Below, in pieces: positions 54,085-64,000 of a stretch of 64,000 bases of DNA (positions are counted from its first letter, which is position 1; every line of letters begins with the position of its first letter). Source of the DNA: Bradyrhizobium cosmicum (GTDB taxonomy: Bacteria; Pseudomonadota; Alphaproteobacteria; Rhizobiales; Xanthobacteraceae). The position numbers and the translations under genes are program-made. The stretch is taken from assembly GCF_007290395.2 (NCBI RefSeq), contig NZ_CP041656.2:2604001-2668000 (forward strand). Reading direction: 5' to 3'. The notes beneath the pieces are model-generated. The model worked only from the letters and a program-made list of their open reading frames with translations. It had not been told where the DNA came from and did not search any database.

Positions 54085-54154
54085 GGCCGGGACTCCTCTT
54101 CGTCCGGTCCGCGCCCTACATTCTTGAATGCGTGTTGCGTAGTGGAGGTACGGG

Positions 54155-54409
54155 ATGGTCGATCGTCCGCGGGATCTCGCCGAGCGGATGGCGCGCCGGC
54201 GCAAGATGGGCGGCCAGCCGGGCGAAAGCCGCGGCGACGGTTATCTGCGCGAGACTTTCACCCTGCCGCGCGAGGCGGCGCGGGCGAGGGCGCAGGCCTT
54301 CTTCGCCCGCTACCCCAAGGCGGGTTATATGAGCGCGGTCGAGGCTTGGCGCGAACTGCCTGGCGGCGAGATCGAATTCACCATGCGGCGACTGCCCAGC
54401 GCGGACTAG
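54155..54409 (+). CDS. Small basic hypothetical protein
   Basis: 84 aa, ATG 54155 with GGAGG 9 bases upstream. It is Arg/Ala-rich and helical (DRPRDLAERMARRRKMGGQP, LPREAARARAQAFFARYPKA) with a short ending (GGEIEFTMRRLPSAD). There is no signal or membrane segment. The theoretical charge is strongly positive in the first half. It resembles small conserved Bradyrhizobium proteins without known function. Confidence 0.65.
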   Translation: MVDRPRDLAERMARRRKMGGQPGESRGDGYLRETFTLPREAARARAQAFFARYPKAGYMSAVEAWRELPGGEIEFTMRRLPSAD

Positions 54410-54452
54410 GCGTTTGACCGGCGACGCCGCCGCCGATCCCGGTTCTACGGGG

Positions 54453-54638
54453 TCAAGCCTTCTGACCGATGGCCCGCAACTCCCGATCGATGCGCAGCTG
54501 CACACGGCGGATCGCCAGCAGGTCGATCTTCGTCTCGGTCTTGCCCGTCTTGGTCTCTTCACCGATGCGGAACTGCCACTGCCAGATGCCCGGTATGGCG
54601 GTCTTGGCGACGGTGAACTCAACGCCCCTGTGATTCAT
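54453..54638 (-). CDS. Small hypothetical protein (61 aa)
   Basis: From ATG 54638, GGAGG 5 bases upstream. Compact beta/helix sequence: NHRGVEFTVAKTAIPGIWQW, QFRIGEETKTGKTETKIDLL and a basic helix AIRRVQLRIDRELRAIGQKA. It could bind nucleic acid, but nothing proves it. Two tandem 18-base repeats lie 50-85 bases upstream (54688-54723) and look like regulatory sites. Confidence 0.65.
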   Translation of the reverse strand: MNHRGVEFTVAKTAIPGIWQWQFRIGEETKTGKTETKIDLLAIRRVQLRIDRELRAIGQKA

Positions 54639-55035
54639 GGTCACCTCCACGATTCACTTCCATGATCGCAAACATGTTGTCACAATATTTCCGCGACAAG
54701 CGAAATTTCCGCGACAAGCGAAATCTGCCGGTGACCCATGGATAGGTCATCGGAATCTGGAAATCGCGAGTGGTTCGAAACAAACGAAATTGGATTCCGA
54801 AAGGCGACAGGCTTGCGGAGGCTGCGCCACGGGAGTCGCACGAGGCGACATCGCCGCCGCGGGAACTCTGTTCAGGGTGGGAGAACCACGGACGGCCTAC
54901 GGCGTTCACACCGGTTCCAGCGTGGTGCGAAGCGAGCAGGAGTGGTCGACACTTTTCCACTTTTGCGTGTCATCCGTTTACGCTCCTGCTATTGCCGACG
55001 GGCGGCGCGAGCGCGACATCGTGAATGAGGACGGC
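54639..55035. other. Gene-poor stretch with promoter-type repeats
   Basis: Apart from the tandem repeat at 54688-54723 I see no convincing feature here. A + strand open frame runs through it into the zinc-ribbon gene, but the part before 55036 is unlike protein (mixed, Arg/Gly-rich, no start signal), so I treat it as non-coding. Confidence 0.45.
54688..54723. repeat. Two tandem 18-base repeats, possible operator
   Basis: TTTCCGCGACAAGCGAAA occurs twice back to back (54688-54705, 54706-54723). Each unit is itself partly symmetrical (TTTC ... GAAA). Located 50-85 bases upstream of the minus-strand gene starting at 54638. Confidence 0.7.
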
Positions 55036-55278
55036 GTGAACTGGCTGAGACATATTGTGCTGCGCTGGGGTGCACGGAATATCTCGCTGGCCTGTCCTCG
55101 CTGCCGGCATCCGGCCTCCTCGTCCACGTTCAGGCGCGGGCGGTTCATGCTCGGTGACGAGGAGCTCGTCTGCGAGGCGTGCGGCGAGAGCAGCGTCGTC
55201 ACGTTCTGGCGTTTCGAGGGATTGTCGTGCTGCGCCGAGGCGATGCCGCGCGCGCCGGTGACCAACCTGCGACGCTGA
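55036..55278 (+). CDS. Zinc-ribbon-like small protein
   Basis: 80 aa from GTG 55036, with GAGG 5 bases upstream. Four Cys in two CxxC knuckles (Cys20/Cys23 in LACPRCRHP and Cys46/Cys49 in LVCEACGESS) suggest one zinc site. An N-terminal helix (NWLRHIVLRWGARN) precedes it. A further CC pair lies at 65-66. It is probably a small regulatory or structural zinc protein; the family is unknown. The earlier in-frame extension to 54637 lacks protein character. Confidence 0.55.
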   Translation: MNWLRHIVLRWGARNISLACPRCRHPASSSTFRRGRFMLGDEELVCEACGESSVVTFWRFEGLSCCAEAMPRAPVTNLRR

Positions 55279-55349
55279 CCGACGCCTGCGATGCGAGCGG
55301 CGGCACGTGCCTTGCTTGACCTGATGCCGGTCAGCAACAAGGGCGCGTC

Positions 55350-55607
55350 ATGCTCGGCATTCCCCGCCGCTACAGTCATTTCGTCTTCGGCATCATCCAG
55401 TCCGGCCTGACCTCGCTGATCGCGGCGGGCATCGCCAGCCTGCCTGCAGGCAGCGCGCTGGTCTTCCTCGGGCACTGGATGGTGTCGTGGCTGATCGCAT
55501 GGGCCACGATGCTGCCGATCGTGCTGCTGGCGGCGCCCGCGATCCGCGCCTTCTCGCTGCGGCTGACGCGAGAGGAGAGGGCGCCGTGCGCCAGCCGGCA
55601 GGCATGA
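55350..55607 (+). CDS. DUF2798 family membrane protein
   Basis: 85 aa with two membrane helices (SHFVFGIIQSGLTSLIAAGI and HWMVSWLIAWATMLPIVLLA) and the DUF2798 endings (PRRYSHFVFG; APAIRAF). Members are small inner-membrane proteins of unknown role. The stop at 55605-55607 abuts the poly-A that serves as the T-tract of a minus-strand terminator (55607-55637), so the two transcripts converge. Confidence 0.85.
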   Translation: MLGIPRRYSHFVFGIIQSGLTSLIAAGIASLPAGSALVFLGHWMVSWLIAWATMLPIVLLAAPAIRAFSLRLTREERAPCASRQA

Positions 55608-55683
55608 AAAAACCCGCTTGGGGAGAGCCAAGCGGGTGAGAGAGTTATTGGAGGCTGAGGTGCTGGGCTGCAACACCATAGCC
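55607..55683 (-). ncRNA. Candidate small RNA 1
   Basis: Read leftward, the segment ends in a textbook intrinsic terminator: ACCCGCTTGG-CTCTCC-CCAAGCGGGT (55637-55612) followed by T6. Upstream at 55720-55715 is GTCAGG, then 19 bases, then CTAGTG (55695-55690). The same block precedes the second candidate, so it is likely the promoter. The predicted RNA is about 77 nt, with an unpaired CCTCC stretch (around 55650) able to pair with Shine-Dalgarno sites. There is no ORF. Bradyrhizobium/Rhodopseudomonas sRNAs of similar build are known, but I cannot assign a family. Confidence 0.6.
55612..55637 (-). terminator. Intrinsic terminator of candidate sRNA 1
   Basis: Perfect 10-bp stem with six-base loop; six T on the minus strand at 55612-55607. 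Confidence 0.85.
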
Positions 55684-55751
55684 AGAGAACACTAGCCTGC
55701 CCGGCTTACGACAGCCTGACAGGCCGGCCGATCGAATCCGCGCCGCAAGCC

Positions 55752-55820
55752 AAAAACCCCGCTCGGGGCAGAGCGGGGTCCTCAGGCTGGTATGGAGACC
55801 CGATGTTGGTCCACCGGGCG
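55752..55820 (-). ncRNA. Candidate small RNA 2
   Basis: It ends, leftward, in ACCCCGCTC-TGCCCC-GAGCGGGGT (55779-55756) plus T5. Upstream: GTCAGG (55857-55852), 19 bases, CTAATC (55832-55827), matching the spacing and sequence of the block before candidate 1. CGTAAGCC is shared inside both spacers. The predicted length is about 69 nt. The two genes are tandem and look like diverged duplicates. Confidence 0.58.
55756..55779 (-). terminator. Intrinsic terminator of candidate sRNA 2
   Basis: Perfect 9-bp stem, six-base loop, five T on the minus strand at 55756-55752. Confidence 0.85.
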
Positions 55821-56016
55821 GGCGAAGATTAGGGGAGCAGGCTTACGGGTGCCTGACGGCGACTCAAAGCCGCGCCCGAGAGGCCGCAGACTGGCCCCGC
55901 ACACGTCCCAATTTGGCCATCCGATCGCACGACTGGAGCCACAGCCGCGGGTGAGATTTCACACCGTCAGGCGCAGCCATGGGGGAAACGTGGCGCGCCG
56001 GCAGCGGGGTCGCATC

Positions 56017-56106
56017 ATGGACAAGGTAGAGCGGTCGTTCGCCGCCGCGACGGCGGTTGGCTTTGTGGTGCTGGTGATCGGCATCGGGTTGCTGGCGCTG
56101 ATGTAG
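56017..56106 (+). CDS. Possible 29-aa single-helix membrane peptide
   Basis: ATG 56017 to TAG 56104. The translation is a short charged head (DKVERS) and one hydrophobic helix (ATAVGFVVLVIGIGLLALM). The composition is typical of real small membrane proteins, but the ribosome site is weak and the frame is too short for certainty. Confidence 0.3.
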   Translation: MDKVERSFAAATAVGFVVLVIGIGLLALM

Positions 56107-56277
56107 GCGCAGCATGGTTGCAACGTGTGGGACTGCCATGCCGCGCGGTCGCGCGCCACCGCAGCCGCGGAAACATCGAAAACAACCCCATGCACAGTAG
56201 GTCGCCGAGGAATTTAGCTGCGCCGTCAATGGCTGGCTGAAGGTGTCAAAATACCAGCAGACCGCTCCTCGGCAGCC

Positions 56278-56379
56278 CTATTGGATATTGATCGGGTCGA
56301 GAGGAAGGTGGAGTTCTGTGGCCCGCTCCCGGCGATCCTTCTGGCGGAATTCGTTTTCCTTCAGTTCGAACTTCGCCAT
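56278..56379 (-). CDS. Possible 33-aa charged protein divergent from recA
   Basis: ATG 56379 to TAG 56278. Translation: MAKFELKENEFRQKDRRERA followed by TELHLPLDPINIQ. The frame also reads sensibly upstream to a TAA near 56424 (WWNQLLAAALGE), so it may be the end of a decayed or alternatively started gene. GGGGAG abuts the ATG. The LexA box at 56434 lies just upstream on this strand too. Confidence 0.4.
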   Translation of the reverse strand: MAKFELKENEFRQKDRRERATELHLPLDPINIQ

Positions 56380-56433
56380 CTCCCCAAGCGCTGCCGCCAG
56401 CAGCTGATTCCACCAGCGCCGTTATCCGCAAAA

Positions 56434-56448
56434 GAACATATTGCGAAC
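56434..56448. promoter_or_regulatory. LexA (SOS) box upstream of recA
   Basis: GAAC-N7-GAAC (56434-56448), the reverse complement of the alphaproteobacterial GTTC-N7-GTTC LexA site. A third GAAC follows at 56452-56455. It is about 95 bases before the recA start. Confidence 0.8.
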
Positions 56449-56540
56449 TCGGAACAAATAGGGTACATTGTTTTTGTCGACGACCCGCCGCGCCAGCCGT
56501 TTGTCCCCCTAGCGAATCCCCGCCATAAGGAGCACGACCC

Positions 56541-57629
56541 ATGTCCACCACTGCCCTGCGTATCGTCGAAGGATCCTCCATGGACAAGACTAAAGCCCTG
56601 GCTGCCGCGCTCTCCCAGATCGAGCGCCAGTTCGGCAAGGGCTCGGTGATGAAGCTCGGAAAGAACGATCGCTCGATGGATGTCGAAGCGATCTCATCGG
56701 GTTCGCTGGGGCTCGATATCGCGCTCGGGATCGGCGGCCTGCCGAAGGGGCGCGTCGTTGAAATCTACGGGCCGGAATCCTCGGGCAAGACCACGCTGGC
56801 GCTGCACACGGTGGCGGAGGCGCAGAAGAAGGGCGGGATCTGTGCCTTCATCGACGCCGAGCACGCGCTCGACCCGGTCTATGCGCGCAAGCTGGGCGTC
56901 AACATCGACGAGCTGCTGATCTCGCAGCCGGACACCGGCGAGCAGGCGCTGGAAATCTGCGACACGCTGGTGCGCTCGGGTGCGGTGGACGTTCTGGTGG
57001 TCGATTCGGTCGCGGCGCTGGTGCCGAAGGCCGAGCTCGAGGGCGAGATGGGCGACGCGTTGCCGGGCCTTCAGGCGCGATTGATGAGCCAGGCGCTGCG
57101 CAAGCTGACCGCCTCGATCAACAAGTCCAACACCATGGTGATCTTCATCAACCAGATCCGCATGAAGATCGGTGTGATGTACGGCTCGCCGGAAACCACG
57201 ACAGGCGGCAACGCGCTGAAATTCTACGCTTCGATCCGCCTCGATATCCGCCGCATCGGCGCGATCAAGGAGCGCGACGAGGTCGTCGGCAACACCACCC
57301 GCGTCAAGGTGGTGAAGAACAAGCTGGCGCCGCCCTTCAAGCAGGTCGAATTCGACATCATGTACGGCGAGGGCGTCTCCAAGATGGGCGAGATTCTCGA
57401 TCTCGGCGTCAAGGCCGGCATCGTCGAGAAATCCGGCGCCTGGTTCTCCTATGACAGCCAGCGCCTCGGCCAGGGCCGCGAGAACTCGAAAGCGTTCCTG
57501 AAGGCCAACCCCGACATGACCGCCAAGATCGAGACCGCGATCCGCCAGAACTCCGGCCTGATCGCCGAGCAGATTCTCGCCGGCACTCCCGAGCGTGATG
57601 CCGACGGCGAGGAGCCGGCGGACGAGTAA
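56541..57629 (+). CDS. recA: Recombinase RecA
   Basis: 362 aa. It has a Walker A motif [15 protein letters not shown], Walker [15 protein letters not shown]-sensing loop [20 protein letters not shown] and DNA-binding loop region [17 protein letters not shown]. It catalyses strand exchange and co-activates LexA self-cleavage. The ATG at 56541 has AAGGAG 8 bases upstream; ATG 56580 ([13 protein letters not shown]) is an alternative used by some relatives. It is SOS-regulated through the box at 56434 and ends at a terminator (57661). Confidence 0.98.
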   Translation: MSTTALRIVEGSSMDKTKALAAALSQIERQFGKGSVMKLGKNDRSMDVEAISSGSLGLDIALGIGGLPKGRVVEIYGPESSGKTTLALHTVAEAQKKGGICAFIDAEHALDPVYARKLGVNIDELLISQPDTGEQALEICDTLVRSGAVDVLVVDSVAALVPKAELEGEMGDALPGLQARLMSQALRKLTASINKSNTMVIFINQIRMKIGVMYGSPETTTGGNALKFYASIRLDIRRIGAIKERDEVVGNTTRVKVVKNKLAPPFKQVEFDIMYGEGVSKMGEILDLGVKAGIVEKSGAWFSYDSQRLGQGRENSKAFLKANPDMTAKIETAIRQNSGLIAEQILAGTPERDADGEEPADE

Positions 57630-57660
57630 ACCCTTAACGCGAAGAGTTTTTCGCGAGGAG

Positions 57661-57712
57661 CGGGCGCTGAGGACGTTGAGTTGCCGACGTCTTCGGGGCC
57701 CGTTTCGTTTTT
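57661..57712 (+). terminator. Terminator after recA
   Basis: Outer stem CGGGC / GCCCG and inner stem GACGT / ACGTC, followed by TTTCGTTTTT. It separates recA from the DUF1835-like genes. Confidence 0.65.
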
Positions 57713-57735
57713 CGTTGGAGTGATCAGGTGGTGCG

Positions 57736-58716
57736 ATGAAGCGTCTGATCTTGACCAGTTCGTTCGGAAGTGATCTCGCCAAATCGGGGCTGGCCGAGAT
57801 TGCAGTCTTCTTCGCTTTCCGTTTCGTGTGGGGGCCGCTGCCTTCGCCGGAATATTTCGCAGCTTATTTCGGAGCGCAGTCAGGGACGCTCAAGCCGGGC
57901 GATCATTGGTCGGATTGGGCGAACGTCTGGCCTGACGCCTTCAAGGATCTCAGAAATTTGCCTTTTGCCGATTTTTGCAAACGCTATGACGAGATTGAAC
58001 TATGGTTTGAACCGAGCCCGGACGACCAATTGCAGCTGATTTGGTTGCTCGACTATCTGGATTCTCGGCCTGAACTGCTGCAAAAGCTCCGATTGCGCCT
58101 GTTGGCGGACGATCTGTTCGAACTGAGGGACAAGAAGTTCGGGCCGTCGCGCGTTCCCGTGGTGGCGGTCACGGCCAGCGAACTCGCGACTGCGAAGAGC
58201 GCATGGCGGGCCTATTGCGCGCCGACACCTGAGCCATGCGCCAATCTCCTTCGCGAAGATCTCAGTGCATTGCCAATGTTGGGGCCGGGGTTGTTCGCGC
58301 TATTGGCAGAGCTCCCATCTCCTTCGACCGGGCTTGGTGCAACCGAGATGCGGTTTCTGGAGCTTATTGCAAGAGGATTTAAGCTCACGAATGCCCTGTT
58401 CCACTTGCGCTCGCTCCGGCGCACATTTGTGTTTCAGGAATTTGAGTTAGGATGGTTGCTTCAAGGATTGGCACACGGTCCGAGGCCCGCGGTGGCAGGG
58501 CTGGACGACGCACTGCGTGCAATAGCCCAGGAAAATTTCAGGGATCGCCACGCCGCTTACCTTCGCAGCGAGTTGTCGTTGACCGAGTTCGGCAAAGCGG
58601 TCCTGGCCCATCAGGAGGATTTCAGCGGCCACAATTCGATCGATCGCTGGTGGGGCGGCACCCACCTGACCAACGATCGGCTGTGGCGCTGGGGCTCTGT
58701 TTTGACGAAGCCTTGA
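57736..58716 (+). CDS. DUF1835-like protein, tandem copy 1
   Basis: 326 aa. N-terminal domain (1-125): RLILTSSFGSDLAKSGLAEI, FRFVWGPLPSP and a D-E-IELWFEPSPDDQLQLIWL core, as in DUF1835 proteins. A linker helix (AKSAWRAYCAPTPEPCANLL) and a C-terminal helical domain (LPMLGPGLFALLAELPS then STGLGATEM) follow. The end is LTEFGKAVLAHQEDF and RWWGGTHLTNDRLWRW, then a divergent GSVLTKP. Function is unknown for the family. It lies 107 bases after recA, beyond its terminator, and 11 bases before copy 2. Confidence 0.78.
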   Translation: MKRLILTSSFGSDLAKSGLAEIAVFFAFRFVWGPLPSPEYFAAYFGAQSGTLKPGDHWSDWANVWPDAFKDLRNLPFADFCKRYDEIELWFEPSPDDQLQLIWLLDYLDSRPELLQKLRLRLLADDLFELRDKKFGPSRVPVVAVTASELATAKSAWRAYCAPTPEPCANLLREDLSALPMLGPGLFALLAELPSPSTGLGATEMRFLELIARGFKLTNALFHLRSLRRTFVFQEFELGWLLQGLAHGPRPAVAGLDDALRAIAQENFRDRHAAYLRSELSLTEFGKAVLAHQEDFSGHNSIDRWWGGTHLTNDRLWRWGSVLTKP

Positions 58717-58727
58717 AGCGTGCGGCG

Positions 58728-59726
58728 ATGACGCGGCTTGTTCTGACAACAGACTCCTCCGCTGCCGGCGCCCTTGAACAAGCCGGTCTCGGCGATCTCG
58801 TGCTCGCGATCGAGCGGCGGCTTGTGTGGGGCCCGCTGCCATCCGGCGCAGAACTTGAAACATTCTTCGCCCCACGTACGACACAGCCACACGGCCTTCA
58901 TTGGCTGGACGATACGCCGCGATGGCACCTCCAAGAACCGGGGGTGAAGGATCACGGACTCATCGAGCTATTCTCGGACTGTGACACTGTCGAGTTGTGG
59001 ATGGGGCCTGATCCAAATGCGCAATTGATCCTGCTCTGGCTGCTCGACCATTGTCGCAGTGAAGGCGTGGCGGTTTCCGAGTTGGTGATGCGTCGTCTCG
59101 ACATCACCGTTGGCGATATCGATCCGCAGCGGCTTACTGAGCTCGACCAGCAAGCTGTCAAGTTGACGCAGGATCACCTCGAACTGGCCAGTCGCGCGCG
59201 GCGAGCCTATCGCGCGCCAACGCCTCGGGCGGTGAGCGAACTCCTCAATGACGATTTGAGTATGCTGCCGCAGCTTGGTCGATGCTTGCTGGATCTCCTG
59301 GAAGAGCTGCCGGACGTCACCACCGGTCTCGGAGCCACGGAGACGCGGTTGCTTGAGTTGGTAGCCCCCGGCAACGTACAACCCTTCAACGTCTTCCCTC
59401 GCCATGACACACCCGACGCGCGCCGCGTTTTTGATTACTGGGAAGTCGGCGCGCTGCTGGATGGGCTCGCGCGATGTCCAGTGCCGGCCGTCGCGGGGCT
59501 GGATGAGGGGCCATTCTCGCTCGACATGCATAACGATGCTTCTCGTCACGCCCGATACAAGCAGTCCCACTTGTCGCTCACCGATTTTGGAAAGGCTGTG
59601 CTGGCGGGCTCAGAGGATTTCGGCCGTCACAACCCGATCGACCGCTGGTGGGGCGGCACCCACCTGACCAACGATCGGCTGTGGCGCTGGGACGGCCAAG
59701 GCCACTCACTGGTCGCGCCTGCCTAA
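58728..59726 (+). CDS. DUF1835-like protein, tandem copy 2
   Basis: 332 aa from ATG 58728. Same architecture: RLVLTTDSSAAGALEQAGLG, RRLVWGPLPSG, VELWMGPDPNAQLILLWLLD, SRARRAYRAPTPRAVSELLN, LLEELPDVTTGLGATETRLL and HNPIDRWWGGTHLTNDRLWR. The long open frame upstream (to 58452) is antisense-like and discarded. The last 48 coding bases of the WWGGTHLTN block are identical to copy 1, far above the general similarity. 56 bases separate it from copy 3. Confidence 0.78.
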   Translation: MTRLVLTTDSSAAGALEQAGLGDLVLAIERRLVWGPLPSGAELETFFAPRTTQPHGLHWLDDTPRWHLQEPGVKDHGLIELFSDCDTVELWMGPDPNAQLILLWLLDHCRSEGVAVSELVMRRLDITVGDIDPQRLTELDQQAVKLTQDHLELASRARRAYRAPTPRAVSELLNDDLSMLPQLGRCLLDLLEELPDVTTGLGATETRLLELVAPGNVQPFNVFPRHDTPDARRVFDYWEVGALLDGLARCPVPAVAGLDEGPFSLDMHNDASRHARYKQSHLSLTDFGKAVLAGSEDFGRHNPIDRWWGGTHLTNDRLWRWDGQGHSLVAPA

Positions 59727-59782
59727 TGCGTGCTTACGACTGAAAAGGTTCCTGTATTGCGTACCAGTTTTAAGAGGCGATC

Positions 59783-60757
59783 GTGTCGCATCTGATCCTG
59801 ACCACCAACCATCTTGCGGCAGCCACGCTTCGGCAGACCAGATTGGCGGACATCGCGCTCGGCTTCTGCACGCGTTTCGTGTTCGGCAAGCTGCCTTCCG
59901 CCGAACAGCTTTTGATGGGGCTGGAGCGGCGGTCGGAAAAGCACTGCAATCAGGGCGATCACTGGCTTGATGATGTTCGTCGAGACTGGCTGCACGGTTT
60001 CGGGACGCGCGATATAGGTTTGTTCGAACTGTGCGAAAAATTCGACTCGATCGACGTGTGGGTCGATCCCCAACCGAGTGACCAGTTCGCGCTCGTCTGG
60101 CTGCTAGACCTGCTTCGCCCCTACAAGGAGATCACGACGAAGCTGAGCCTTGTGCACACGGATGACCGTGTTGTGGACTATGCCGCCGAGTCCGTCGCAA
60201 AATGGAAGTTGCCGGTCTTCAAGGTCGTCGACAGTCATCTGGTGGCGGCAAGCCGCGCCTGGCGCGCCTATCGGGCTGAAACGCCAAAATCCTGTTTCGA
60301 TCTATTGATGACGGATCTGATGATCTTCCCGAGACTTCGATCGGCGTTGATCGCGCTTCTTGAAGAGCTTCCGGACAGCGTGACGGGTCTGGGTGCCACC
60401 GAAATGGACATGCTTGGCTGTGTGAATGAAGGGCACACCGACCCCGAATACATCTCCGAAGCGAGGTGGTATCGCGATGTGTTCGACGGACGCGACGCGC
60501 AAGATGCCTTGATCGAACTGGCGGAGCATCCGGCACCGCCCGTTCTGTTGGGCGATCCGGCGTTCGACAATGAGGATCGCTACTTCGGCAGAAGCGCGTG
60601 GAATGTCACGCTCACTGATCTCGGACGTTCCCTTGTCGCCCGGGAAGACGATATGTGGCGCCACAACCCAATCAAGCGCTGGTGGGGCGGGACCGAACTG
60701 ACCAACGAACGGCTCTGGCGTTGGGATCGCAAAACCCGGTCGTTGATTGCGCCATAG
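59783..60757 (+). CDS. DUF1835-like protein, tandem copy 3
   Basis: 324 aa from GTG 59783. Conserved blocks: HLILTTNHLAAATLRQTRLA, TRFVFGKLPSAEQL, DVWVDPQPSDQFALVWLLDL, SRAWRAYRAETPKSCFDLLM, LLEELPDSVTGLGATEMDML and HNPIKRWWGGTELTNERLWR. It is more diverged from copies 1 and 2 than they are from each other at the 3' end. The GAGG near the GTG supports the start. It is followed by a palindromic repeat and then the convergent gcvP. Confidence 0.77.
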   Translation: MSHLILTTNHLAAATLRQTRLADIALGFCTRFVFGKLPSAEQLLMGLERRSEKHCNQGDHWLDDVRRDWLHGFGTRDIGLFELCEKFDSIDVWVDPQPSDQFALVWLLDLLRPYKEITTKLSLVHTDDRVVDYAAESVAKWKLPVFKVVDSHLVAASRAWRAYRAETPKSCFDLLMTDLMIFPRLRSALIALLEELPDSVTGLGATEMDMLGCVNEGHTDPEYISEARWYRDVFDGRDAQDALIELAEHPAPPVLLGDPAFDNEDRYFGRSAWNVTLTDLGRSLVAREDDMWRHNPIKRWWGGTELTNERLWRWDRKTRSLIAP

Positions 60758-60881
60758 ACTGTCCCTTGCTCCGCTACGCGAGTGAATATGGCGAAACGTG
60801 GCGGAAGCTCGCTTGCGGCCATCCTTCGAGACGCCCGCCTGTGGCGGGCCCTCAGAGTGAGAACGGACGGCGTGACAGCGG

Positions 60882-60970
60882 TTGGGTGGGCAAAGGCGCG
60901 CAAGCGCCGTGCCCACCATATTTCAACGCGCACGAAGGTGGTGGGCACGCTTCGCTTTGCCCACCCTACG
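60882..60970. repeat. Palindromic repeat pair between copy 3 and gcvP
   Basis: GGGTGGGCAAAGGCGCGCAA and its inverted counterpart GCTTCGCTTTGCCCACCC, with GTGCCCACCA / TGGTGGGCAC between them. This is a different family from the CCCGGGCTTG element. It lies just after the gcvP stop on the minus strand. Confidence 0.75.
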
Positions 60971-60984
60971 AAACGACGAAGCCT

Positions 60985-63855
<2,871 letters not shown>

Positions 63856-63923
63856 GGGTCCTCGCTTTAGGTCATCTGTCGTTGCCGTCATGCCCTGCAA
63901 TCGCATGAGCCGATCATTTTGCC

Positions 63924-63941
63924 TTGGCACGTCCGTGCCAA
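63924..63941 (-). terminator. Small hairpin upstream of gcvP
   Basis: TTGGCAC-GTCC-GTGCCAA, perfect 7-bp stem, about 70 bases before the gcvP start. It may terminate or process an upstream minus-strand transcript. Confidence 0.4.
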
Positions 63942-63946
63942 AAGCT

Positions 63947-64000
63947 CGTCATGCCCGGGCTTGTCCCGGGCATCCACGTTCTTGGTGCCGCACGAAGGCC
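63947..64000. repeat. REP-like element (runs past the window edge)
   Basis: First 45 bases identical to 20995-21039 (CATGCCCGGGCTTGTCCCGG palindrome plus ATCCACGTTCTTGGTGCCGC). Its second half is outside the window. Confidence 0.85.

Noticed and set aside
54637..55035. N-terminal extension of the zinc-ribbon frame
   Set aside because: No ribosome site, non-protein composition, and overlaps promoter-type repeats.
56246..56638. 130-codon minus-strand frame over the recA promoter and start
   Set aside because: Overlaps the recA start in antisense and lacks protein character; only the separate 33-codon frame in another phase looks plausible.
58452..58727. N-terminal extension of DUF1835-like copy 2
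   Set aside because: Lies over the 3' end of copy 1 in another frame; ATG 58728 gives an N-terminus matching copies 1 and 3.

Overview
The window looks like a chromosome segment of a Bradyrhizobium-type alphaproteobacterium (Rhizobiales). The grounds are high GC with strong third-position bias, a CtrA-type flagellar cluster running into cckA, a divergent BigR/SqrR sulfide locus, an alphaproteobacterial LexA box before recA, an EcfG-type stress promoter, and dispersed palindromic repeats typical of that genus. I see no rRNA, tRNA, CRISPR array, transposase or phage genes. No computation or database search was run. Family assignments come from reading the translations.

Layout. (1) 0.2-13 kb: flagellar genes fliL-fliM-(DUF6468)-motE-like, a large secreted TPR protein broken by a 1-base frameshift, fliP/fliO on the minus strand, then flgB-flgC-fliE-fliQ-fliR-flhB. 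A full CtrA box lies upstream of flgB. (2) 13-21 kb: the hybrid kinase gene cckA, a Tim44-like membrane protein, a glutathione S-transferase, small secreted proteins and class I fumarase. (3) 21-26.3 kb: an SH3-like secreted protein, a small beta-rich protein, a YciB-like protein and a second membrane protein, a carotenoid oxygenase and a divergent TetR regulator. Two duplicated promoter/operator modules tie the last genes into one probable regulon. (4) 26.3-28.3 kb: a Lys/Arg-rich DUF6321 protein and a SET-domain methyltransferase with a basic tail. (5) 28.3-34.5 kb: a minus-strand stressosome-type operon (RsbR, RsbS-RsbT in one frame, ATPase-PP2C, RsbT-like ATPase fused to a hybrid kinase, REC-kinase-REC), preceded by a perfect EcfG-type promoter. 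(6) 34.6-39.8 kb: a Tat-exported dioxygenase-like protein with a ferric-reductase-like membrane protein, small membrane proteins, an XRE/MmyB-like regulator with a palindrome, a DsbA-family protein and a GNAT-like protein.

(7) 39.8-48.8 kb: a sulfide-response locus. Sulfide:quinone reductase, TrxC, DUF2892, DUF302 and a CcoG/FixG-like ferredoxin run left. A BigR/SqrR-type repressor, an RND adaptor and pump and an AhpD-like protein run right. A 16-bp palindrome overlaps both promoters. (8) 48.9-55.6 kb: small secreted or lipoprotein genes, a PQQ dehydrogenase, PilZ, an HdeA-like protein, a hotdog thioesterase, a zinc-ribbon protein and a DUF2798 protein. (9) 55.6-60.8 kb: two tandem minus-strand sRNA candidates with matching promoter-like blocks and intrinsic terminators, a possible small divergent ORF beside the LexA box, recA, then three tandem DUF1835-like paralogs. 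(10) 61-64 kb: gcvP.

Best candidates for something undescribed: the duplicated TetR operator modules around the carotenoid oxygenase, the stressosome-to-phosphorelay operon under an EcfG promoter, the tandem sRNA pair, the SET/DUF6321 pair and the DUF1835 triplet behind recA.
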